Assembly (NCBI GenBank): GCA_001803705.1
Contig: MHDY01000090.1
Location: 1 to 5,860 of the forward strand
Direction of reading: 5' to 3'
Origin: Nitrospirae bacterium GWC2_56_14
GTDB lineage: Bacteria > Nitrospirota > UBA9217
Length of the DNA stretch: 5,860 nucleotides
Part shown: piece after piece, positions 1-4,688 of the stretch
Layout of the letters: every line of letters starts with the position of its first letter
Position numbering within the stretch: the stretch's first letter is position 1
Made by a program: the position numbers and the translations under genes
Notes under the pieces: generated by a model
What the model was told of the DNA's origin: nothing
Seen by the model: the letters and a program-made list of their open reading frames with translations, nothing else
Databases searched by the model: none

Positions 1-156
1 ATCTATGCGGGAAAGATGCTCGGTTTCTGCCTCCTCATGGCCGCGGTCGAGTCCACGCGAGCAAAGGTCCGGTTCTTCCAGCTGCCGGGCATCCTGGGCG
101 GGGCGTTCGTTCTCGCATTCCTTTCGCTGGTGACGCATATCATGATGGGGAAGTAA
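1..156 (+). CDS. hyfC: Hydrogenase-4 component C / NuoH-like membrane anchor, C-terminal 51 residues (partial)
   Basis: The window opens inside this gene; only the last 51 codons and the TAA stop (154-156) are present. The visible segment reads ESTRAKVRFFQLPGILG and then a hydrophobic helix ending LVTHIMMGK. A glutamate followed by AK-R-F-LP and one last transmembrane helix is typical of the C-terminus of HyfC/HycD and of NuoH. In this superfamily the subunit anchors the peripheral electron-transfer arm in the membrane next to the proximal cluster. The following Hyf-type genes support the call; in Ehr nomenclature it would be ehrB. The last codons contain GGGGAAG (147-153), which could be a ribosome-binding site for whatever once started at about 162. 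Sure of the family, unsure whether hydrogenase or Ehr from this piece alone. Confidence 0.85.
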   Translation: MYAGKMLGFCLLMAAVESTRAKVRFFQLPGILGGAFVLAFLSLVTHIMMGK

Positions 157-157
157 G

Positions 158-176
158 CGACATGCAAAGCATGTCG
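158..176 (+). other. 8-bp perfect hairpin at the left border of the repeat cassette
   Basis: CGACATGC-AAA-GCATGTCG is a perfect 8-bp stem with a 3-nt loop. It begins one base after the hyfC stop codon, and the next base starts the heptad repeat arm. A hairpin of the same geometry but with two compensated stem changes borders the other repeat element (1422-1442). No T-run follows, so it does not look like an intrinsic terminator. It may be an end recognised as folded DNA or a structure in the operon RNA; the sequence does not decide. Confidence 0.65.
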
Positions 177-177
177 A

Positions 178-219
178 ATTGGAAATTGGAAATTGAAGAT
201 TGGAAATTTTCAATTTGAA
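178..219 (+). repeat. Heptad repeat, left arm A
   Basis: Six 7-nt units, each starting ATT, in unbroken phase: ATTGGAA twice, ATTGAAG, ATTGGAA, then the degenerate ATTTTCA and ATTTGAA. Positions 185-208 are a perfect 24-nt reverse complement of 725-748 in arm C beyond the four-helix-bundle gene, and also of 1506-1529 in the hyfE-hyfF element. It is AT-rich within a GC-rich operon. Arms B, C and D-right carry the same units in the opposite orientation. Confidence 0.9.
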
Positions 220-291
220 AACATGGTCGCCAGCCGTACGTAATGTTGTCAAACCCATTGCCATACAGGGGAATAGTTATCGCCGTAAAAT

Positions 292-326
292 TTTAAATTT
301 CCAATTTTCAATCTAAAATTTCCAAT
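292..326 (-). repeat. Heptad repeat, right arm B
   Basis: Five phased units in TTCCAAT orientation: TTTAAAT, TTCCAAT, TTTCAAT, CTAAAAT, TTCCAAT. It is the most diverged of the right arms. The last unit runs straight into GGAG (327-330). Positions 317-339 are identical, base for base, to 739-761 after the gene, a 23-nt direct repeat that carries the ribosome-binding site and stops just before the start codon in each place. Confidence 0.85.
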
Positions 327-330
327 GGAG
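327..330 (+). promoter_or_regulatory. Ribosome-binding site of the four-helix-bundle gene, supplied by the repeat
   Basis: GGAG directly follows the last repeat unit of arm B, with 10 nt to the ATG at 341. The same junction of repeat unit plus GGAG occurs before hyfE and hyfF, so the site travels with the repeat rather than with the gene. Confidence 0.6.
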
Positions 331-340
331 CGCAGCGACC

Positions 341-700
341 ATGGAACATCAGGCCAATAAGCTCACTGAACGATTGCTGGATTATGGTGTGGCAATATAC
401 AAGCTCACTATGAAGCTTGATGCATCATTGCCGGGTAAACATGTAGCTGGCCAGTTATTTCGATCCTCGACGTCCGCAGGCGCCAATTATGAAGAAGCAT
501 GCGGCGCGGCGAGCAGGGCTGATTTCATACACAAACTTCAAATTGTATTGAAAGAGCTGCGCGAATCACATTACTGGCTAAGGTTATTGCATAAGTCAGA
601 AATGGTTCTAGATTTCGATATGCATGCTCTTATTGAAGAAACAAAACATCTTATTAACATTGTCGCCAAGTCACTCATTACGGCAAAAAAGAATAAATGA
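341..700 (+). CDS. Four-helix-bundle protein, 23S rRNA intervening-sequence (S23/IVP) family
   Basis: A complete 119-residue protein, the usual family length. The diagnostic block runs from about residue 38 to 83: QLFRSSTSAGANYEEA, then ADFIHKLQIVLKELRE and YWLRLL. Four amphipathic helices can be placed near residues 5-26, 32-55, 59-86 and 92-115, followed by a lysine-rich tail (AKKNK). There is no signal peptide or membrane segment. Family members are encoded in intervening sequences of 23S rRNA genes, and the fold resembles Avd, the accessory protein of diversity-generating retroelements; a general biochemical role is not established. The ATG follows GGAG with 10-nt spacing. GC counted on lines 361-420, 541-600 and 601-660 is 43, 38 and 28%, far below the hyf genes. 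Its place inside an enzyme operon between inverted repeats suggests a passenger or RNA/DNA-binding role rather than a subunit. The family call is sure; the function is unknown. Confidence 0.93.
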   Translation: MEHQANKLTERLLDYGVAIYKLTMKLDASLPGKHVAGQLFRSSTSAGANYEEACGAASRADFIHKLQIVLKELRESHYWLRLLHKSEMVLDFDMHALIEETKHLINIVAKSLITAKKNK

Positions 701-713
701 TTGCAGTGCAAAT

Positions 714-748
714 TTAAAATTTCCAATTTCCAATCTTCAATTTCCAAT
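714..748 (-). repeat. Heptad repeat, right arm C
   Basis: Five phased units: TTAAAAT, TTCCAAT twice, CTTCAAT, TTCCAAT. It starts 14 nt after the four-helix-bundle stop codon and runs into GGAG at 749. Positions 725-748 are the perfect inverted partner of 185-208, and 725-752 are identical to 1506-1533 of the next element (28 nt, including GGAG). The near identity of C and D-right, compared with the more diverged B, suggests C and D were copied or homogenised recently. Confidence 0.9.
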
Positions 749-752
749 GGAG
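749..752 (+). promoter_or_regulatory. Ribosome-binding site of hyfE, supplied by the repeat
   Basis: GGAG abuts arm C and lies 9 nt before the hyfE ATG at 762. It decides the hyfE start: the ATG at 747-749 overlaps the repeat and the GGAG itself and has no site of its own. It is part of the 23-nt direct repeat shared with 317-339. Confidence 0.7.
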
Positions 753-761
753 CGCAGCGAC

Positions 762-1421
762 ATGAAAGCTTGGCTTGAAGCTTATTCCATAGTTGATTTC
801 ATCTCCGTCGGTCTTCTGCTGACCGCGGTCACGCTGAATGCTTTTAAGAGCATCGAATCCTATGTGAAGGCCTATACGATCAACTCCTGGCTCCTGGCCT
901 GCCTGGTCGCCGCGGTGGCCGTCCTCATGGATGAACCGCATCTCTATGTCGCGGCGCTGCTTACCCTGGCGACCAAGGGGGTTCTGATCCCGCTCTTTTT
1001 GAGAAAGATCGTCCGGCAGATGCGGATCACCCATATCATCCATCCGGCCATCAGCAATGCTCTTTCTCTTGCCCTGTCGAGCCTGCTCGTTGCCGTGGTG
1101 TACGCATCGCTCAAGACCGGCATCACGGTCACGGGATTTTCCCGCAATGTGCTCCAGATCGCCATTGCCGTGATCCTGATAAGCCTGTTCATCATGATAA
1201 CGAGAAAGAAGGCCCTGGTGATGGTCATGGGCCTGCTCTTCATGGAGAACGGCCTGTTCCTCGCCGGCTTTTCCCTGACCTTCGGGATGCCGACGATCAT
1301 CGAGCTCGGGGTGCTGTTCGATGTGCTGATGGGCGTGATCATTCTCGGCATCTTCGTGGTGCAGATCAGGCGGACCTTTGCCACGGCCGACCTGGACAAG
1401 CTGACGGTGCTGAAAGGGTAG
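762..1421 (+). CDS. hyfE: Hydrogenase-4 component E (NuoK-like membrane subunit)
   Basis: 219 residues, close to the family length (about 216 in E. coli HyfE). It is an integral membrane protein with about seven hydrophobic segments. The C-terminal part holds the NuoK-like signature MGLLFMENGLFLAGF followed by IIELGVLFDVLMG, with membrane glutamates E162 and E181 and D187 in the region where NuoK/HyfE carry conserved acids of the ion path. The family role is as a small membrane subunit linking the antiporter modules to the peripheral arm. I chose the ATG at 762 because GGAG lies 9 nt upstream and the protein then begins MKAWLEAYS. Longer in-frame starts (624, 747) would read through the four-helix-bundle gene's end and the repeat. 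Its 5' border is repeat C and its 3' border is the second repeat element, so both junctions have been altered. Ehr counterpart: probably ehrC. Confidence 0.93.
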   Translation: MKAWLEAYSIVDFISVGLLLTAVTLNAFKSIESYVKAYTINSWLLACLVAAVAVLMDEPHLYVAALLTLATKGVLIPLFLRKIVRQMRITHIIHPAISNALSLALSSLLVAVVYASLKTGITVTGFSRNVLQIAIAVILISLFIMITRKKALVMVMGLLFMENGLFLAGFSLTFGMPTIIELGVLFDVLMGVIILGIFVVQIRRTFATADLDKLTVLKG

Positions 1422-1442
1422 TCGGCATTCTTTGAATGCCGA
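1422..1442 (+). other. 9-bp hairpin at the left border of the hyfE-hyfF repeat element
   Basis: CGGCATTC-TTT-GAATGCCG, extended by an outer T-A pair, forms a 9-bp stem with a 3-nt loop immediately after the hyfE TAG (1419-1421). Compared with the hairpin at 158-176, stem positions 3 and 7 differ and the partners differ to match (A-T to G-C, G-C to T-A), while the loop changes from AAA to TTT. Conserved pairing with changed sequence points to a kept structure. No U-tract follows, so a terminator is unlikely. Confidence 0.65.
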
Positions 1443-1489
1443 ATTGAAGATTGGAAATTGGAAATTGGAAATTGGAAAATGAATTGAAG
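1443..1489 (+). repeat. Heptad repeat, left arm D
   Basis: Units in phase from 1443: ATTGAAG, then ATTGGAA four times to 1477. After a 5-nt phase shift there is one more ATTGAAG (1483-1489). Positions 1442-1459 match 191-208 of arm A exactly (18 nt). They are also the perfect reverse complement of 1506-1523 in the right arm, so the element can fold into an 18-bp stem with a 46-nt loop. Confidence 0.9.
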
Positions 1490-1501
1490 TTGCAGCCAAA
1501 T

Positions 1502-1529
1502 TTGAAATTTCCAATCTTCAATTTCCAAT
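1502..1529 (-). repeat. Heptad repeat, right arm D
   Basis: Four phased units: TTGAAAT, TTCCAAT, CTTCAAT, TTCCAAT, again ending directly at GGAG (1530-1533). It is identical to arm C over 28 nt. Only 12 nt separate it from left arm D, so this copy carries no gene: it is either an empty site, a deletion derivative, or the basic form into which a gene was later placed at the hyfC-hyfE junction. Confidence 0.9.
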
Positions 1530-1536
1530 GGAGTGC

Positions 1537-1543
1537 GGAGTGA
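1537..1543 (+). promoter_or_regulatory. Probable ribosome-binding site of hyfF
   Basis: GGAGTGA here precedes the GTG at 1554 by 10 nt. The repeat-borne GGAG at 1530-1533 is 20 nt away from that GTG and overlaps the alternative GTG at 1533, which then has no site at all. This favours 1554 as the start. Confidence 0.5.
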
Positions 1544-1553
1544 AACGACCAAC

Positions 1554-3035
1554 GTGACAACAATACTACTTATCCCGATTGTTACCGCCATGGTGTGCTA
1601 CGTGGTGAAGAGTCCGCGGCTGATCGGTTATGCGAACCTCGTCGGTATTGTTGCGCTTGCAGCTTATGCGGCGCCGATTATTGCCGGCGCGGTGTCCACG
1701 CCGATCAGTGCCGGGAATGGCGCGCTTTTCATGGACGCTTTCTCGGCCTACATCATGGGGCTCATGATCCTGTACAGCCTGGCGGCGGCGGTGTATTCTA
1801 TCGGCTACCTTGAGAACGAGCTTGCCGCCGGTCTCATCGATTTTCGCGGCATGCGGCGTTATTACGGCCTGTTTCATGTTTTTGTATTCACCATGCTGCT
1901 GGTATCCATGGCGAACAACCTCGCGCTCATGTGGATCGGCATGGAGGCGACGACGATCGTCTCGGCGCTCCTTATCGGACTGGGTTTCCGCAAGCGGCCG
2001 CTTGCTGTCGAGGCTGCCTGGAAATATATCGTTCTCTGCACCGTGGGGATCACCTTCGCGCTCCTCGGCACGTTCATCACGTATTATGCCTCGACGGCGG
2101 TCATGGGCACGGAAGGCGCGTTGAACTGGACCATGCTCAAAGGCATTGCCCCCAAGCTGAACCCCGAGACCATGAAGCTCGCGTTCATTTTTGTGCTTGT
2201 GGGATACGGGACCAAGGCGGGACTGGCGCCGGTGCACAACTGGCTGCCTGATGCGCAGGGCGAAGCCCCCAGCCCGATCAGCGCGTTGTTGCCCGGCTGG
2301 ACCGCATTCTACGCGATCATGCGCTTTGTCTCGATCGTGACGCCGTCAACGGGCGAGGCCTTCACCGGCAACCTGCTCATCATTTTCGGGCTCATCTCCG
2401 TGGGCATTGCAGCCATCTTCATCCTGGTCCAGAACAACTTCAAGCGGCTGCTTGCCTACAGCAGCGTCGAACACATGGGCATCATCATCCTCGGAGTCGG
2501 CATCGGCGGCCCCGTCGGCCTTTACGGCGCATTGCTCCATGTGCTGAGCAATACCTTCGCGAAACCGCTTATGTTCTTTGCCTCGGGCAAGATCCAGGCG
2601 CGCTTCGGTTCTACGAGCATCTCGAACGTGAACGGGGTGCTTTCCACCATGCCGCTCCTCGGAACGCTCACCTTCATCGGCGCCCTGGCCCTGTCAGGCA
2701 CGCCGCCCTTTAATATCTTTCTGAGCGAGTTTACGATCCTGAAGGCCGCTGTGGACAAGGGGCTGTGGATCGTTGTGGGTATTTTCCTTTTCTTTATCGC
2801 GCTGGTCTTCTACGGCGTGCTTTCCGCATTCGGAAAGATGCTGTTCGGCGCACCGGCTGCAATGGATGCGGCGAGCACCGCCCGCTGGCAGGCATCGCGT
2901 TTCGGCATGAGCAACATGCTCGGCAACCTGGTCATGATTGCCATGGCTTCGGCGATCATCGTGACGGGCGTCAGGGTCCCGGAGTTCATTGATGAGACGA
3001 TCAGGACCTGCGTATTGGTCCTGGGAGTGAAATAA
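1554..3035 (+). CDS. hyfF: Hydrogenase-4 component F (antiporter-like proton/sodium-pumping subunit)
   Basis: 493 residues from the GTG at 1554 (500 from the alternative GTG at 1533). It is a polytopic protein of the NuoL/M/N-MrpA/D family with 13-14 hydrophobic segments. Numbered from 1554, the ion-path residues are visible: E131 in LMWIGMEAT, K157 in AAWKYI, K221 opening KAGLAPVHNWLPDAQGEAP, H307 in AYSSVEHMGI, H329 and K337 in LLHVLSNTFAKPLMF, and E392 in FLSEF. AYSSVEHMGI is typical of HyfF rather than NuoM. In the family this subunit couples electron transfer to ion translocation across the cytoplasmic membrane. The repeat element lies immediately upstream, while the 3' end is spaced only 1 nt from hyfG, as in an undisturbed operon. 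It looks intact and functional. Ehr counterpart: probably ehrD. Confidence 0.94.
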   Translation: MTTILLIPIVTAMVCYVVKSPRLIGYANLVGIVALAAYAAPIIAGAVSTPISAGNGALFMDAFSAYIMGLMILYSLAAAVYSIGYLENELAAGLIDFRGMRRYYGLFHVFVFTMLLVSMANNLALMWIGMEATTIVSALLIGLGFRKRPLAVEAAWKYIVLCTVGITFALLGTFITYYASTAVMGTEGALNWTMLKGIAPKLNPETMKLAFIFVLVGYGTKAGLAPVHNWLPDAQGEAPSPISALLPGWTAFYAIMRFVSIVTPSTGEAFTGNLLIIFGLISVGIAAIFILVQNNFKRLLAYSSVEHMGIIILGVGIGGPVGLYGALLHVLSNTFAKPLMFFASGKIQARFGSTSISNVNGVLSTMPLLGTLTFIGALALSGTPPFNIFLSEFTILKAAVDKGLWIVVGIFLFFIALVFYGVLSAFGKMLFGAPAAMDAASTARWQASRFGMSNMLGNLVMIAMASAIIVTGVRVPEFIDETIRTCVLVLGVK

Positions 3036-3036
3036 C

Positions 3037-4605
3037 ATGGAACCTATTCTCGATAAAGGACAGAAACGTCGTGACCACCTGAATGAGGTCTACGTCGAGG
3101 TCGACAGCGCCGATTTCAGGGACGTCTGCCACGGACTCTTTATCAAACAGCATGCGCTGCTGCGGCTCATGTTCGCGACGGACGAGCGGGAAAAGGACGG
3201 GTTGTTCCGGATCTATGTGGTGTTCACGGTCCCCGGTTCGGACGCCTTCACCATCATTGTTCTGCCGATGAAGGAGGACGTCCCGTCATTCCCGTCGCTC
3301 ACGCCGATGATCCCTGCTGCTCACTGGTACGAGAGGGAGATCTGCGACCTTTTCGGGCTCGTGCCTGAGGGGCACCCTGACCCGCGCAGGCTGGTCTTCC
3401 ACGAGGCCTTTCCCGCGAATGCTCATCCGCTCCGCAAGGACTGGAGCATCTCCGATGCGGAAAAGCAGGAATGGGGCGAAGGAAGGGCGGTCAAGGTGCC
3501 CCATCCCTTCCTGGAAGTCACGGGTGAAGGGATCGTCCAGATCCCGGTCGGCCCGGTCCATGCCGGCATTATCGAGCCCGGCCACTTCCGGTTCAGCGCT
3601 ATCGGAGAGACCATCTTCTTTCTGGAGCCCCGGTTGTTCTATACGCACAAGGGCACGGAAAAGCAGTTCGAAAAGCTCGGCTTTGCCGACGGCGTCAAGC
3701 TTGCCGAGCGCGTGTCCGGGACGTCTTCCTTTGCTCATGGCGCCGCCTACTGTATGGCGGTCGAGCGGATGATGGGCATGGAGATCACGGAAAAAGCAGC
3801 AGCGGTCAGGACCCTGGTCCTTGAACTTGAGCGGTTGTACAACCACATCGGCGATATGGGGAATATGTGCGCTGGAACTGCGCTTGCCGTGGGGTATGCC
3901 AAGGGAGCGGTCATCAAAGAGCGGCTCATGCAACTGAACGTGCGGCTAACCGGCAGCAGGTATCTGCGCGGCGTGAACGTCGTGGGCGGCGTCACGCGGG
4001 ATGTTTATGCGCAGGCCGACGATATCCTGAAGACCCTGGATTGGGCCACGAAGGAATACAAGGATTTCATGCAGCTTCTGACCGGCTCGGTCTCGCACAT
4101 GGAACGGATCACGAACACCGGCCGGCTGTCCAGGGACATCGCCCGAAAACTGGGTGTCACCGGCGTGGCTGCGCGTGCGTCGGGGCTGCCCGATGACATC
4201 CGAAAGTCCCACCCCCATCTGCTCTACGACCGGCTGATATTCGAGGCCCACACGTATGAACAGGGTGATGTGTTCGCGCGCACGATGATCAGGGCCGAGG
4301 AAACGGAGTGCTCTATCTCCATGATCATGGCGCTGATGGAAAGCGGGTACAAGGGCGAACTGGCTGTACCGCTTAAAACAGCGGCGCCATATGCCTCCGC
4401 TTTAGGGTATGCGGAAACGCCGCGGGGCTCGCTGTTCTACTGGGTCATGGCGGACAGGGACGGCAGACCGCTCCGGGTGAAGCTCCGATCTCCGTCCTAC
4501 TGCAACTGGCCGGCGGTACCCTTTGCCGTGCATGGGAACATCGTGCCTGATTTCCCGCTCTGCAATAAGAGCTTTAATTTGTCGTACTCGGGGACGGATA
4601 TGTAG
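3037..4605 (+). CDS. hyfG: HyfG/EhrL-type fused NuoC-NuoD large subunit lacking the Ni-Fe site
   Basis: 522 residues. The N-terminal NuoC-like domain (about 15-136) carries the 30-kDa signature YEREICDLFGLVPEGHPD (98-115). The NuoD-like domain (about 165-522) keeps FYTHKGTEK (201-209), HGAAYCMAVERMMG, LELERLYNHIGD and RGVNVVGGV. In group 4 hydrogenases the Ni-Fe ligands are CxxC after RV and CxxC in the C-terminal DPCYSCTD. Here the first motif reads VSGTSSFAH (S227, S230) and the last NLSYSGTDM (S516, G519), so all four cysteines are gone. The chain ends at M522 with no tail for a maturation protease. The frame is otherwise intact and the surroundings conserved, so this is an Ehr-type non-hydrogenase large subunit rather than a pseudogene. 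The complex I quinone tyrosine would align with G228 and is also absent. The start follows GGGAG (3023-3027) by 9 nt. The natural substrate is unknown. Confidence 0.92.
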   Translation: MEPILDKGQKRRDHLNEVYVEVDSADFRDVCHGLFIKQHALLRLMFATDEREKDGLFRIYVVFTVPGSDAFTIIVLPMKEDVPSFPSLTPMIPAAHWYEREICDLFGLVPEGHPDPRRLVFHEAFPANAHPLRKDWSISDAEKQEWGEGRAVKVPHPFLEVTGEGIVQIPVGPVHAGIIEPGHFRFSAIGETIFFLEPRLFYTHKGTEKQFEKLGFADGVKLAERVSGTSSFAHGAAYCMAVERMMGMEITEKAAAVRTLVLELERLYNHIGDMGNMCAGTALAVGYAKGAVIKERLMQLNVRLTGSRYLRGVNVVGGVTRDVYAQADDILKTLDWATKEYKDFMQLLTGSVSHMERITNTGRLSRDIARKLGVTGVAARASGLPDDIRKSHPHLLYDRLIFEAHTYEQGDVFARTMIRAEETECSISMIMALMESGYKGELAVPLKTAAPYASALGYAETPRGSLFYWVMADRDGRPLRVKLRSPSYCNWPAVPFAVHGNIVPDFPLCNKSFNLSYSGTDM

Positions 4606-4660
<55 letters not shown>

Positions 4661-4688
4661 ATAAACAACCCAAGTGCGCCACTAAACT

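Larger units (their letters stand above)
222..343 (+). other. Spacer with 9-bp inverted repeat covering the four-helix-bundle start codon
   Basis: CATGGTCGC (222-230) is the exact reverse complement of GCGACCATG (335-343), whose last three bases are the start codon of the four-helix-bundle gene. The two sites lie on either side of arm B and the GGAG site. Folding them together would bury the start codon, while pairing of arm A with arm B competes with that fold. The rest of the spacer (231-291) shows no convincing promoter, terminator or ORF. Confidence 0.4.
185..748 (+). mobile_element. Candidate four-helix-bundle cassette bounded by a 24-bp perfect inverted repeat
   Basis: The unit consists of arm A, a 72-nt spacer, arm B with GGAG, the four-helix-bundle gene and arm C. 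Its outer ends (185-208 and 725-748) are perfect inverted repeats. It separates hyfC from hyfE, which normally adjoin closely or with only other hyf genes between them. The enclosed gene is markedly poorer in GC than its neighbours. It contains no transposase or recombinase, so any movement would depend on functions supplied elsewhere. Members of this protein family are known as the products of intervening sequences in bacterial 23S rRNA genes, which also have inverted-repeat ends. Calling this mobile is inference; a stable domesticated unit or an RNA-processing element is also possible. Confidence 0.45.

Noticed and set aside
153..176. REP/RAYT-type palindrome with a GTAA/GTAG tetranucleotide before the hairpins
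   Set aside because: The tetranucleotides coincide with the stop codons TAA and TAG after a G, only two copies are visible, and there is no Y1 transposase in the window.
246..291. Promoter for the four-helix-bundle gene (TTGTCA 246-251 or TTGCCA 258-263 with TAGTTA or TAAAAT)
   Set aside because: Spacings of about 22 nt are outside the usual range and no pair fits well on either strand.
341..700. Diversity-generating retroelement accessory protein (Avd)
   Set aside because: The fold family is related, but there is no reverse transcriptase, template repeat or variable repeat here, and the intervening-sequence family motif fits better.
624..761. Longer in-frame start for hyfE
   Set aside because: It would translate the end of the four-helix-bundle gene in another frame and the heptad repeat (ISNLQFP-type peptide). 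The ATG at 762 has GGAG at the right distance and gives the family length.
158..1442. Border hairpins as intrinsic terminators
   Set aside because: Neither is followed by a run of T, and both lie inside what must be a co-transcribed operon.
1533..1553. GTG at 1533 as hyfF start
   Set aside because: It overlaps the GGAG at 1530-1533 and has no upstream site. GTG 1554 has GGAGTGA 10 nt upstream and starts directly before the first membrane helix. 1533 cannot be fully excluded.
714..1591. Long minus-strand ORFs across hyfE and the repeats
   Set aside because: They are shadows of hyfE plus repeat-derived FPISN-type peptide, with no family resemblance and no ribosome-binding context.
3037..4605. 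hyfG as a pseudogene
   Set aside because: The frame is complete, the NuoC and NuoD signatures are intact, and losing exactly the four metal ligands while keeping the rest matches the Ehr family rather than random decay.
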